A stretch of DNA of 64,000 bases from Desnuesiella massiliensis (GTDB taxonomy: Bacteria; Bacillota; Clostridia; Clostridiales; Clostridiaceae): positions 124,001 through 188,000 of the forward strand of contig NZ_LN879455.1 of the NCBI RefSeq assembly GCF_001403615.1. Reading direction: 5' to 3'. The translations under genes and the position numbers were made by a program. Every line of letters begins with the position of its first letter. The first letter of the stretch is position 1. The notes beneath the pieces were generated by a model. It was given only the letters and a program-made list of their open reading frames with translations. It searched no databases and had not been told where the DNA came from. Shown here piece after piece: positions 1 through 9,272 of the stretch.

Positions 1-1638
1 CATTAGAAGTCCAACAAGAAATGTAGTTGGAAATATTTTGTGTACAATTGGTGCATAAATTAGGTTATAGGAAACTACTACAGGTGCAGCAATAGGAACG
101 AACACCCCCATATAAAAGAAGGCGGCCATAAAAGGTTCCTTTTTCCACATAAACTTTCCTGCAATAATGGATTCTCTGAGCCAGGAGCGTTTCCATCTCA
201 TTTGCTGTTTAAGAAATACCTTATACTTATTAGGTACAATAGTAGAACAAATTGCTGTATCTTGATAGCAGGTTCTATGTCCATTTAATACAAAATTAGT
301 CATAGCTCTATCGTCTCCGAAAGTTGCCTTTTGACCTAAGAATTTTTGATTTATCCATTCATCCATATTATCTATAATTATTTGCTTTCTGTAGCAGGAC
401 AGTGGTCCTGATAGACATGTAACGGCATCAAAATAAGCTTCTGCAGCTTTCATAATTCTAAAAGCAATATAGTATCTAACAGACTGCATTTTAGTTAAAA
501 TATTTGTATAAGTATTGGCAACATCTGTTCTACCTGATACTCCACCCATTTTAGGATCTTTAAAAGGTTGTACTAAATTTCTTATTGCAAATGGATCTAG
601 AAAGCTATCTGAATCTACAAATACTACTAAATCATGCTTTGCATTTACGACTCCTCTGCATAGTGCTTCTCTTTTTCCTAGGTTCTTTTCTTGAACAAAA
701 TACTTAACTCTATTTGGAGCATCAAATCTTTCAGCTTCATTATTTAACTTATTTATGGTCTCCTTGATTTTATCTACAGAATCATCATTAGAACAATCAT
801 CCACAACTATAACTTCCAAATTATCAATAGGATAGTCTTGGTTGATACAACTTAAAATTGTCCTTTCTATCCACTCAGCTTCATTAAAACAAGGAATAAT
901 AATGGTTACACCTGGTGTATAATCCACATCTATTGGCATAGGTTTGTACAAAACACCAAATAAATATCTACTTAATAGAAATACAGCTGCAATGATACTA
1001 TATAGGTATATCCACTTATTAAATTTAAAATATATTATACTCTCTGCACGCATTAATAAAATGAAAACACTTATAAATAATAATAGTAAGCTAGATGTAG
1101 CTAATACATACCTATCTTTTTTTCTATTTGAGTATTCTGATAAAGTTTCAAAAAATTCTATGCCGCAGAATATTTGTCCATCTTTTGTGATAGAATCCCG
1201 AACTTTTTTCCCTTTAATCTTTACACTCATTTCATATCCTTCTGGCATAGAACCAGGCAATATTTTGAATTCTAATTTAATACTTTTAGCGTTGCTAATC
1301 ATATTTAATTGTTCGTTATCTTTTAATTCTAATAAAATTCCCGTTGTAGAAATATCTACAGATTTAACATTAAAGGTGATATTGCCATTTTGGCTTCTAC
1401 ATACTACTTTAATATCAGCTTGCATTATATATCTTATTCCAGCATTTTTACTTTTTATAAATACATTAGGATCACCCTTATAATCCTCTAACGCCTTTTG
1501 GCCTCTACGGTCAACACTATTTCTTATACCTTCTTTATCAGGTACATTTGCTAAGAGTCTTCTATCTACACGGGGATTTAAAAGAATATCATGGGTTTTA
1601 TCTTGCTTCTTTCTTGATTTTTTGTATCCAACCCTCAT
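1..1638 (-). CDS. PilZ-domain processive glycosyltransferase (GT2, hyaluronan synthase/NodC-like), C-terminus cut by window edge
   Basis: The frame is open for 546 codons from an ATG at 1638 behind AAGGAG and runs off the left edge. Residues ~65-165 resemble a PilZ domain: the D95-x-S97-x-x-G100 half of the c-di-GMP signature is present, but I see no convincing RxxxR pair, so c-di-GMP binding is inferred. Two membrane segments (~178-196 and ~210-230) precede a GT2 domain with DD (280-281), DSD (342-344), GDDR (441-444) and QQMRW (478-482). This motif set and its spacing are those of hyaluronan synthase and NodC. Further membrane helices start near 505. It probably makes and extrudes a beta-linked polysaccharide from a UDP-sugar at the membrane. 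The deacetylase gene lies 101 bp upstream on the same strand, so the two are likely one operon. The polymer cannot be named from sequence. Confidence 0.88.
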   Translation of the reverse strand, partial: MRVGYKKSRKKQDKTHDILLNPRVDRRLLANVPDKEGIRNSVDRRGQKALEDYKGDPNVFIKSKNAGIRYIMQADIKVVCRSQNGNITFNVKSVDISTTGILLELKDNEQLNMISNAKSIKLEFKILPGSMPEGYEMSVKIKGKKVRDSITKDGQIFCGIEFFETLSEYSNRKKDRYVLATSSLLLLFISVFILLMRAESIIYFKFNKWIYLYSIIAAVFLLSRYLFGVLYKPMPIDVDYTPGVTIIIPCFNEAEWIERTILSCINQDYPIDNLEVIVVDDCSNDDSVDKIKETINKLNNEAERFDAPNRVKYFVQEKNLGKREALCRGVVNAKHDLVVFVDSDSFLDPFAIRNLVQPFKDPKMGGVSGRTDVANTYTNILTKMQSVRYYIAFRIMKAAEAYFDAVTCLSGPLSCYRKQIIIDNMDEWINQKFLGQKATFGDDRAMTNFVLNGHRTCYQDTAICSTIVPNKYKVFLKQQMRWKRSWLRESIIAGKFMWKKEPFMAAFFYMGVFVPIAAPVVVSYNLIYAPIVHKIFPTTFLVGLLM

Positions 1639-1739
1639 TGTTTAAACTCCTTACTTGGTATATTAAGGCATACTCAAATAAATAAAATTTCAGTACCATA
1701 GCCAATTTTAACCTTTTATTTATTCTCATATGCCTAATA

Positions 1740-4286
1740 TTATTTTTTTAGATAATCACTTAATTTTGCAATTTTATATTTTTCTCCATACAATCCTTTT
1801 TCATTGTTAGTTAAGAATATGTCTAAAGCCTCTGCAGTGAAATAGCTTTGGTCATTCATATGCATTACCACTACATTTCCCTTTCCTTTAACTAGTTCTT
1901 CTTTTATATAATCAGCAATTTCTTGCGCGGAAGCCCTTTCATAGTCATGGGTTGTAATATTTCCACTAATAGCATATTTATATCCACTTTCAAACACAGC
2001 AGCTAGTCCTTCTTTTCTTAAAAGCAAGGTAGGTGATCTAAAATATGATTTTAATGAAGGTAAATCACCTATTATATTAGACATAACATCATAAGACTTA
2101 ATTAGAGAAACTTCAAGTTCTTCTCTGCTAGAATTTAAAAGTTCATGGTTATAGTTATGACTTCCTATATCATGACCGTTTAAAGCAATAGTTCTAAGCA
2201 GATTTGGGTTAGTATTTGATATACCGCTATTAACGTCTATATATTTTGATATTACAAAAAATCCTGCCTTTACTTTATGTTTATTTAACACATCTAGTAT
2301 TTCATTAACTATTGGGTCTCCTCCCCAGTCATCAAAGGTAAAGAATATAACATTTTCACCATTTGTATCAATGGTTCCAGCCTTATCAATATATAATTTT
2401 TCCTCATCACTAAAATCGCTTAAATCTACATACTTATTACCTATATAGTTAGTTTTCATCATTGCTAGTGCATCTTCATAGGTCCTTTTCTTCATAGTGA
2501 TTGAATTATTTATAATATTGTATCTACCTAGCTGTAATGGTGTTTCAGCTGTATTTTGTAAATTACTTAATTTTACTATTGAATATCCTAATGGCTTTTG
2601 AGCTAAATCATAGGATTGAGTTTTTTCATTATATCTATTAGCATAACCATTTTGAACATAATTTTTAGTTAATAACTCAACGATATTAGCAATAGCATCA
2701 TCATTTTTAAATAGACCTGAATCTAATCTAAAATAAACTATCTCTCCCTTTCTTAGTGATAGATATGAATTTACATTGAAATAATCAGACACAATTTCTT
2801 CAGCATTCATGTCTTTATATCTATGAATAATAGGTGCCTTAGAGTACGTAAATAATTCATAGTTTTTAAAAGAAGGCATAGTAGTCATTGTTGATACAGC
2901 TTCTTGAATTTCGGCATCTACATACCCATATCCAGGCATATATGCATTGGTAGTTATTCCTTTTTCTTTTAATAATTTATCCACTTCATATATTTCTCTG
3001 CAAATCTCCTCTGTTGATTTATTTAATAATGAGGAATTAGCTGTTATTCCTCCATTGCCAATTTCATGTCCTGCTTTAATAATTTTATTTATCCTATCTG
3101 GATACTTCAATATTTCATCCTTTGTTACAAAAAATGTTCCCTTGGCATTAAGCTTTTCAAGCCTTTGTAATGTTTTATCTAAGCTAGCTTCATTACTTAA
3201 GCCTCTAAATGTATATGTTAAAGATTTCTGAGTAGTATAAAATTGTGAAATAACAGGGGCAAGTCTATTATTATTTTTGGCTATTAATTTTTTAAAATCA
3301 ATTAAATCTATATTATTTTTTACTTCCTTATTTTCTGATTTATTATTTTGCTTGGATATCTTATCTAATATATTTTTACTATTAAACAATTCACTATTTT
3401 TTTCAATACTTGGCAGATCAGCTACCTTAACAGCTAGCTTTTTTTGCTCATCCATTGATTTTAGTAACCATTCTACTATTTCCACAATTGTTACTTCTTT
3501 TTTATCCTTACTTTGAGACTCATCTATTCCTGCTTTCTTATCTATGGCAGGTTTTTCTTCAGTCTTCTGCTTTCCATATTCAAAGCTATCTAAAACACCC
3601 TCTAATTTTATAGAGACAATTGAGATATTTGCTAAGTTTTTCATATACCAATAGGCTTCATTATAATTTTTAAAACTCTGATAGCTCAAATAATGATTAC
3701 TATTAACAACATACTTATTTCCTGATGCATAGGCTGTGGTTAAAATATTGTCATTATAAATTGTAGAATTACATTTTAATAAATCAGGAACTTTACCTGT
3801 TATAGATTTCAAAATCTTGTTAGTACTACAAAAGTCAGTAACCAATTCTTCTGTAGATAACTTTTCCATATTTTTAGTTCCAGAAAGAGTTCCATTTCCT
3901 ATATCATGTCCACTTTTTTTTATCATTTTTATTATACTAGGATCTTCTGCGGCTTTAATTCCAGGGACAAAAAAGGTTGCCTTTATATTATAAGTATCTA
4001 ATAGGCTTATTATTTTATTCATAGTATCTTCATTACCAAGCCCCTCAAAAGATAAAGCTACCATATTTGATGATGTATTAACATTAGTTATCACATCTGC
4101 CTTTTTACCAGCATCCAGTGATTTTAAAGCTTCTTTAATTTCCTTTGATGCATCATAACTACTTTTTTTATTTATAATTAGCTCTCCAGTGCTAGTATCT
4201 ATAGCATAATTTCTATATATAAAGATACCTATAAAAATGCTTACTAATAAAATTACACTAATAATGATAGTATACTTCTTTTTCAT
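1740..4286 (-). CDS. Membrane-anchored polysaccharide deacetylase with three NodB-like domains, only the last intact
   Basis: 848 aa with an N-terminal membrane anchor (~6-24) and three NodB homology regions. Domain 3 (~645-815) is canonical: TFDDW (650-654), H710-x3-H714, FRSP (749-752) and VVMHMND around H809, which supply the metal site and catalytic Asp. Domain 1 (~75-200) reads SFEG and GHDIGNGT. Domain 2 (~355-520) reads TFRG and GHEIGNGG. Both lack the Asp pair and the HxxxH histidines, so they are probably inactive and may bind substrate. Family knowledge: NodB enzymes remove N- or O-acetyl groups from GlcNAc-type polymers. With the NodC/HAS-like synthase downstream, the parsimonious role is outside-surface deacetylation of that synthase's product. 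Most family members have one domain, so the triple repeat is unusual. Confidence 0.9.
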   Translation of the reverse strand: MKKKYTIIISVILLVSIFIGIFIYRNYAIDTSTGELIINKKSSYDASKEIKEALKSLDAGKKADVITNVNTSSNMVALSFEGLGNEDTMNKIISLLDTYNIKATFFVPGIKAAEDPSIIKMIKKSGHDIGNGTLSGTKNMEKLSTEELVTDFCSTNKILKSITGKVPDLLKCNSTIYNDNILTTAYASGNKYVVNSNHYLSYQSFKNYNEAYWYMKNLANISIVSIKLEGVLDSFEYGKQKTEEKPAIDKKAGIDESQSKDKKEVTIVEIVEWLLKSMDEQKKLAVKVADLPSIEKNSELFNSKNILDKISKQNNKSENKEVKNNIDLIDFKKLIAKNNNRLAPVISQFYTTQKSLTYTFRGLSNEASLDKTLQRLEKLNAKGTFFVTKDEILKYPDRINKIIKAGHEIGNGGITANSSLLNKSTEEICREIYEVDKLLKEKGITTNAYMPGYGYVDAEIQEAVSTMTTMPSFKNYELFTYSKAPIIHRYKDMNAEEIVSDYFNVNSYLSLRKGEIVYFRLDSGLFKNDDAIANIVELLTKNYVQNGYANRYNEKTQSYDLAQKPLGYSIVKLSNLQNTAETPLQLGRYNIINNSITMKKRTYEDALAMMKTNYIGNKYVDLSDFSDEEKLYIDKAGTIDTNGENVIFFTFDDWGGDPIVNEILDVLNKHKVKAGFFVISKYIDVNSGISNTNPNLLRTIALNGHDIGSHNYNHELLNSSREELEVSLIKSYDVMSNIIGDLPSLKSYFRSPTLLLRKEGLAAVFESGYKYAISGNITTHDYERASAQEIADYIKEELVKGKGNVVVMHMNDQSYFTAEALDIFLTNNEKGLYGEKYKIAKLSDYLKK

Positions 4287-4323
4287 GCTTCACCTCATAA
4301 CCAATAAATTCATCTATTTGAAT

Positions 4324-4343
4324 ATTATACCATTTTTTATGGT
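4324..4343 (-). promoter_or_regulatory. Weak promoter with a small palindrome upstream of the deacetylase gene
   Basis: On the minus strand a TATAAT -10 (plus 4324-4329) lies about 40 bases before the ATG at 4286. It overlaps a palindrome ACCAT-N5-ATGGT (4329-4343). No good -35 is visible at 17 bp, so an activator or another sigma factor may be needed. Tentative. Confidence 0.35.
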
Positions 4344-4389
4344 TTTAAATATTTAATATTTAGAGTTGATTTAATTATATTATATTTAT

Positions 4390-4625
4390 TTAATTTATAA
4401 AAGTATAAAAAAATATATATATTAACAAATTATTCGCTATATGTAAAATAATTTGTCGTTGAAATAGGTATGTCCAACAATAAGCTATTAGCAAGCTCAG
4501 GTGAAATAAACAAAATGTGGGCAAAAGAGCGAAAGCGGGACGAAAATGAAGGCATTCTATGAGAAGAGAATACAGGAAAGCTTGAATTGAGAGTAATATG
4601 CACATAAAAATAATATTATGTAAAA
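4390..4625. other. Unexplained intergenic segment, locally richer in G+C, with a perfect hairpin
   Basis: The 420-bp gap 4287-4706 holds no gene I can defend. A perfect 10-bp stem (ACAAATTATT / AATAATTTGT) sits at about 4424-4456. It is followed by ~130 bp (4465-4600) that are clearly less AT-rich than the surrounding spacer. On the plus strand this stretch could encode a 30-residue charged peptide from an ATG at ~4471 up to a TGA, then 14 more residues to a TAA. There is no good ribosome site. A 71-residue frame on the minus strand has no RBS and an implausible composition. It may be the tail of a decayed gene or mobile element, or a structured RNA. I cannot decide from sequence. Confidence 0.3.
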
Positions 4626-4646
4626 TATTCTGAAATTTCCCGAAAT

Positions 4647-4692
4647 AAAAACTACCAAGCTGTTTCTTTGAAATGCAGCTTGGTAGTTTTTT
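4647..4692 (-). terminator. Intrinsic terminator downstream of the lipoprotein gene
   Basis: Perfect 12-bp stem ACTACCAAGCTG / CAGCTTGGTAGT with T runs on both sides. It sits 15 bp after the lipoprotein stop codon on the minus strand. A very similar stem recurs at 41041-41081. Confidence 0.85.
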
Positions 4693-4706
4693 ATGTTAAT
4701 TACTTC

Positions 4707-5279
4707 TTACTTCTTTAATTCTTGTTTTCCAGTTACAGAACTTGTGGTATCCATTTTAAAGGTAGATTTAGCATCTTCGTTAGTAAAATATATGTTTCCA
4801 TCAACCTTAGCATCTACTAATTGGAAGTTCTTAGCTGAAACATAAACATCGCCTTTAAAGGTTCCACTTTGAATTCTAGCTTCTGGGCTGTTAACAGTTA
4901 ATTTTGGTGCTGTTAAAGTAAATCTAGCTGTTACGTTTTTCTTATCATCTTGAGTGTAAAGAGCTATCTTACGTTGAATAATATCTTTGCCGTCCTTATC
5001 CTTCTTACCATTTTTGAATTCGCCATCCAGCACTATTTCTTTATCAATAGTTAAGTCTTTAGTTGTAGCGATAATCCATTTTCCATCCTTGCTTACTGCC
5101 TTTAAGAAAGCTTCTGGAGTGTCTACTATAGATGCTGTAGTCACTGCATCTGTCTTTGTTTCAGTTTTTGTTTCTGGCTTTGTCTCAGTTTTAGGTGCTT
5201 CTGTTTTTGATTTAGCGCAACCTGCTAATATTGATATGCTTAAAACTGCAACTGCAACAATACTTAACGTTTTTTTCAT
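4707..5279 (-). CDS. Small secreted lipoprotein of unknown function
   Basis: 190 aa. The N-terminus is a textbook lipoprotein signal: MKK, a hydrophobic stretch, then the lipobox LAGC with the cysteine near residue 21. It should be lipidated and held on the outer face of the membrane. A Lys/Thr/Glu repeat linker (about residues 23-45) separates the anchor from a ~140-residue globular part rich in beta-strand-forming stretches such as GDVYVSAKNF and VDGNIYFTNE. Those could form a short beta-helix or bactofilin-like fold, which is inference only. It has a clear RBS (GGAGGAACC) and its own promoter and terminator, so it is monocistronic. I do not recognise a named family. Confidence 0.85.
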   Translation of the reverse strand: MKKTLSIVAVAVLSISILAGCAKSKTEAPKTETKPETKTETKTDAVTTASIVDTPEAFLKAVSKDGKWIIATTKDLTIDKEIVLDGEFKNGKKDKDGKDIIQRKIALYTQDDKKNVTARFTLTAPKLTVNSPEARIQSGTFKGDVYVSAKNFQLVDAKVDGNIYFTNEDAKSTFKMDTTSSVTGKQELKK

Positions 5280-5360
5280 AATGGGTTCCTCCTAAATATG
5301 TATATATTTTTAACAATTTTTTAGGCTAAATACGACATAATTAGCCCTTGTACATATATT

Positions 5361-5389
5361 ACATTACAACTTATGATAAAAAAAGTCAA
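5361..5389 (-). promoter_or_regulatory. Probable sigma-A promoter of the lipoprotein gene
   Basis: On the minus strand a -35 TTGACT (plus 5384-5389) is followed after 17 bp by TAATGT (plus 5361-5366), ~80 bp before the ATG. The remaining spacer to the ger operon (to 5615) is very AT-rich. I found no convincing sigma-G promoter there, although forespore control would be expected for ger genes. Confidence 0.5.
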
Positions 5390-5615
5390 TATCGAAGTTA
5401 AATATTTCACAAGATTTAAATAATACTTAATTATAAAAGTAAAATAGTAAAAAATATGTAACAAAAAATACAAAACTATTTAATCAAAAAATAGATCTTT
5501 AAGCATCTGAAAGAATTTTCATATACAAGAATATTAATATTTTAATTGAAGAAAATATATTCAATGGAATAAAAACCTATGAAAGAACCTCAATGTATTC
5601 AAAGGGGAGGATAAC

Positions 5616-7103
5616 TTGATAAGCAATAATTTAGCTCAAAATATAGAAAATATAAAAAATGAACTAGGGGATGAGACTTTTGTTGTAGTAAAGGATTTTT
5701 ATCTAGGAGGAAATATACCTTTAGATGCGGCAGCTATCTATGTCAATGGATTAATTAATAAGGACATAATTGATAGAGATGTGCTCAGGCCCTTAATGTT
5801 CAACATACAAGAAGATTTAAATGGAAAAATGAATCTTCCTGACTACCTATGCAGAAGATATATTTCTATGAGCAATACCACAGTAGAAGCAGAAATGAAC
5901 AATATAGTGAGTCATTTAAAGAGGGGAGATACCGCCATTGTTATAAATGGAGTCTGTGAAGCCATAATAATAGATACTAAAGGGGGAACCTATAGAAGCA
6001 TAGGAGAGCCAGAAAATGAGACTTCGGTAAAAGGGAGAAGAGATAGCTTTGTTGAGAATATAGACACAAATATAAGCATAACAAGAAGAACCATGAAGGA
6101 TAGTAAACTAAGCATTGATATGTTTACCCTAGGAAGACGATCACAGACGGATGTAGCTCTTCTATACTTAGAAGATGTGGTGGATAAGACTATATTAGAG
6201 GAATTAAAAAGCAGAATATCCTTAGTAGATATAGATGGACCCTTCTCTCCTGGGATGTTGGAACAATTTATAGGTGATTATCCCTATACACCCTTTCCTC
6301 AAAGTTATGCTACAGAGAGGATAGATGTGGCTCAATCAGATTTAAGAGAGGGAAAGATATTGCTATTTGTAGACGGTCATGCTTTGGCTATGATATTGCC
6401 AGTGATATTTGTTCAGTTCTTTCAAACGGTAGAGGATTATAATGAAAGAACCTTAGTAGGTTCTTTTACAAGGCTGCTTAGATATTTTGCGGCTTTTATG
6501 GTGGTATCTACTTCTGCCATATATTTAACCCTACTTAAATATAATACGGAATTGATACCTATAAAATTTATTACCCCCATAGTTCAATCTAGAATTGGCA
6601 TAGCTCTAACCCCTTTTCTAGAGATATTTGCTATGGAGCTTGTGGTGGAGCTTTTAAGAGAGGGAGGTCTTAGATTACCTTCTAAAATAGCTCAAACTTT
6701 GAGCTTAGTAGGGGGAATTATAATAGGAGATACAGCTATAAAATCCAGAATAGTAAGTCCTACTACTCTGCTTATAGTGGGAGTAACAGTGGTAGCCACC
6801 TTTTTAATACCTAATTATGATATGTCCATAGCTATAAGATTATTAAGATTTCCCATGCTGATTATGGCAAATATAATGGGTATCTTTGGAGTGGCTCTAG
6901 GTTGGTTTTTTATTCTTGTTCATTTATCCTCCTTGGAAAATTTAGGAGTGCCCTATTTCGAATTTAAATCAAGAGATATGCAGGATACCTTTATAAGAGG
7001 AGCATTATGGAAAATGAACAAGAGACCAGAAGTCATACCTACTAACAATACCACAAGGCAAACGGATTTTAGAAAAAAATTCAGGAGAAGAGAAGATGAG
7101 TAA
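5616..7103 (+). CDS. Spore germinant receptor subunit A (GerA family)
   Basis: 495 aa, TTG start at 5616 with GGGGAGG (5604-5610) five bases upstream. It has a soluble N-terminal domain (~1-245), then about five membrane segments from ~250 onward, as in GerAA/GerKA. Family motifs visible include KSKLSIDMFTLGRR-like and the PGMLEQFIGDYPYTPFPQ region (split here as SPGMLEQFI and YPYTPFPQ). The length is normal for the family (480-500). The protein sits in the spore inner membrane and takes part in sensing nutrient germinants with B and C subunits. It is first gene of the seven-gene operon and overlaps the next gene by 8 bp. It is the only A subunit in the operon, although there are three B and three C subunits. 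Confidence 0.95.
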   Translation: MISNNLAQNIENIKNELGDETFVVVKDFYLGGNIPLDAAAIYVNGLINKDIIDRDVLRPLMFNIQEDLNGKMNLPDYLCRRYISMSNTTVEAEMNNIVSHLKRGDTAIVINGVCEAIIIDTKGGTYRSIGEPENETSVKGRRDSFVENIDTNISITRRTMKDSKLSIDMFTLGRRSQTDVALLYLEDVVDKTILEELKSRISLVDIDGPFSPGMLEQFIGDYPYTPFPQSYATERIDVAQSDLREGKILLFVDGHALAMILPVIFVQFFQTVEDYNERTLVGSFTRLLRYFAAFMVVSTSAIYLTLLKYNTELIPIKFITPIVQSRIGIALTPFLEIFAMELVVELLREGGLRLPSKIAQTLSLVGGIIIGDTAIKSRIVSPTTLLIVGVTVVATFLIPNYDMSIAIRLLRFPMLIMANIMGIFGVALGWFFILVHLSSLENLGVPYFEFKSRDMQDTFIRGALWKMNKRPEVIPTNNTTRQTDFRKKFRRREDE

Positions 7104-8160
7104 TAGAGACTATACCCTTACGGTTTTTGGAATCATAGTGGGTATAGGAGTGTTATCTTTGCCTAATGAGATTGCCAAAATAGCTTACGAAGATGCTTGG
7201 ATATCAGTTATACTAGGCGGAATTTATCCATTATACATGGTATTTATAGCAAAGGCTATGGTGAAAAGCTTTCCAGAAGAAAATATAATTCTTATCAGCA
7301 AAAAATACTTAGGCAAATATTTAGGAAGCTTATTAAATATTATTTTTTTTAGCTATTTTATATTTACATCCTCCATGGTACTTTCAGGATATATAAATTT
7401 GATCAGAACCTTTGCGCTAGGATTCTTAACTCCTATAAAGGTAATAGGAATAATGGCAATAATGATAGCTTATGCCAGCAGTAAAGGGGTGAAGACCCTA
7501 AGTAAAATAAACGTTTATATTTTTTGTGTTGCGCTGTTGATCTTTATGTCTCCATATCCAGCCTTAAGGCAAGGCAGCATAAAAAATGTTATGCCTATTT
7601 TTCATTCAGGTGTAAAAAATATATTAAAAGGTGGCTTGACCACAACCTTTGCCTATGCAGGTATAGAATGCATCTTTATATTATATCCTTCTATTGAAAA
7701 TAAAGCTAAATTTTTAAGTGCTTCTCTTAAGGGCTTATTAATAGTAGTTCTGCTATATGCCTGGGTGGTATTCATTACCATATACTATCTAGGAGCGGAT
7801 ATAATAAGTAAGACTTATTGGTCATTCTTATCAGTAACAGAAAGTGTAACCATAACCATTGTAAATAATTTTAGATATATATTCATGTTTTTATGGAGTC
7901 TGGTTGCTTTTAAGGTGGTAGCTAATAGTTATTATACAGGCATGGTGATACTAAATGATTTTTTTAAAGGGTGGAATGTTAAAAGATTAAGTTATATGGC
8001 AGCACCTATAATGGTTATACTGCCACTGCTATATGGCAATATGGTAAAAAGAAATTATATTTTGAATAAGGGCATCAAAATATATTTAATATTTAATATT
8101 CTATATGTAACAATAATTTACTTAGTAATGGTAATAAAAAAGGATGAGAAGAGTGATTAA
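7096..8160 (+). CDS. Spore germinant receptor subunit B (GerB family permease), copy 1
   Basis: 354 aa, ATG at 7096 inside the end of the A gene, so translation is probably coupled. It has about ten membrane helices throughout and the N-terminal GerB signature (GIGVLSLPNEIAK followed by DAWISV). The family belongs to the amino acid-polyamine-organocation superfamily, and the B subunit is thought to bind the germinant. It overlaps the following C gene by a few bases. It resembles the two other B copies at 9273 and 12613 in length and motif order, and the three probably arose by duplication within the operon. I see no frameshift or missing helix. Confidence 0.93.
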   Translation: MSNRDYTLTVFGIIVGIGVLSLPNEIAKIAYEDAWISVILGGIYPLYMVFIAKAMVKSFPEENIILISKKYLGKYLGSLLNIIFFSYFIFTSSMVLSGYINLIRTFALGFLTPIKVIGIMAIMIAYASSKGVKTLSKINVYIFCVALLIFMSPYPALRQGSIKNVMPIFHSGVKNILKGGLTTTFAYAGIECIFILYPSIENKAKFLSASLKGLLIVVLLYAWVVFITIYYLGADIISKTYWSFLSVTESVTITIVNNFRYIFMFLWSLVAFKVVANSYYTGMVILNDFFKGWNVKRLSYMAAPIMVILPLLYGNMVKRNYILNKGIKIYLIFNILYVTIIYLVMVIKKDEKSD

Positions 8161-9268
8161 AAGGTATAAGGTTTATTTTATTTTAACAGCAGCATTATTA
8201 TTTTATATGCTTATATTCGTAGGAATACAAAGAGTTCCTATAGAGGAAGTAGAGATAATAGGAGGACTAGGCTACGACTTGAAAAAAATCACCTCTGGAA
8301 ATATAGAGTTCTCTTTTCCGCTTGAATCCTATGTTATTAGCCCTAATGGAGAGATAAGGAGTAAAACCACCGTAGCTAAGGGCCTTACTCCAGGGCAAAC
8401 GGATCAAAATAGGCAGAGGATGTTGGATAAGGTCTTTGTATATGGTACAGACAGGGTATTTGTGATTGGAGAAGACTATGCCACCTATGGAATAAGAAGT
8501 ATATTAGAAGAGAGAGCAAGAAATCCTTATACCTCAGATATGGCCTTTACTATGATATCTAAAGGTAAAGCTGAGGATATACTAAAATTTAGGATGAAAA
8601 ATCATACTAGTATATCAGAATACCTTGAAGGCTTGATCGAGAGTCTTAAATGGAGCAATTTCTTTTCTCAAAACTATAAGATCATAGATATTATGGTTAG
8701 AGTACAGAGCGAGGGAAGAAGCTTAGTTTTGCCCTATGTAGAAATAGAAAAAGATAGGGTAATTGTTTCAGGAGTAGCACTGTTCAACAAGGATAAGATG
8801 ATTGGTCATTTAAATATGAATGAAACTAGGCTATTAAACTTGCTAAAAGAAAATAATGTAGTAGGAGTATTGTCTCTTCAGCAAGGGTCAAATAAGTATG
8901 TAGATATAAGTGTATTAAGCCAAAAGAAGGTTAAATGCACAAGAGAAGGAGAAAAATATAAATTTTTAATAGAGTTGAAATTGGAGGGAGAGATAATAAA
9001 CAATGTATTAACCAAGAAGCTATTGGAGGATTTAGATACTAAGAAGCTTATAGAGCTGCAATTTGAAAAGCAAGTGGAAAAGGATTGTGAAGCTTTTATA
9101 AAAAAGATGCAGGGGCAATATAAGGTGGATTTGCTAGAACTAGGTAGGGAAGGAGCCGCTAAGTATGGCAGAAGAAAAAATATAGACTGGAATGAAGCTG
9201 TTACTAATGCAGAAATAAGTGTTAAAGCAAAGGTTCATATATTTGGTCAAGGAAGAGGAGGGTATTGA
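8153..9268 (+). CDS. Spore germinant receptor subunit C-like protein (GerC family), copy 1, no lipobox
   Basis: About 371 aa from a GTG at 8153, chosen because AAGGA (8140-8144) is well placed for it. An ATG at 8144 is possible but has no ribosome site. One N-terminal membrane segment is followed by the GerC body: GLGYD near the start, FLEGxxxS-like middle, and C-terminal RGKNIDWNE-like end. Canonical GerC proteins are lipoproteins with a Cys just after the signal. Here the stretch after the hydrophobic segment reads IFVGIQRVPIEEVEIIGG, with no Cys, so it should be a simple membrane-anchored protein. Overlaps the upstream B gene. Confidence 0.9.
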   Translation: MIKRYKVYFILTAALLFYMLIFVGIQRVPIEEVEIIGGLGYDLKKITSGNIEFSFPLESYVISPNGEIRSKTTVAKGLTPGQTDQNRQRMLDKVFVYGTDRVFVIGEDYATYGIRSILEERARNPYTSDMAFTMISKGKAEDILKFRMKNHTSISEYLEGLIESLKWSNFFSQNYKIIDIMVRVQSEGRSLVLPYVEIEKDRVIVSGVALFNKDKMIGHLNMNETRLLNLLKENNVVGVLSLQQGSNKYVDISVLSQKKVKCTREGEKYKFLIELKLEGEIINNVLTKKLLEDLDTKKLIELQFEKQVEKDCEAFIKKMQGQYKVDLLELGREGAAKYGRRKNIDWNEAVTNAEISVKAKVHIFGQGRGGY

Positions 9269-9272
9269 TAGA

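Noticed and set aside
944..1483. 179-residue plus-strand frame
   Set aside because: It is antisense to the PilZ-glycosyltransferase, whose minus-strand frame shows clear family motifs; no RBS.
4390..4605. 71-residue minus-strand frame
   Set aside because: No ribosome site, no family match by eye, odd composition; treated as part of an unexplained segment instead.
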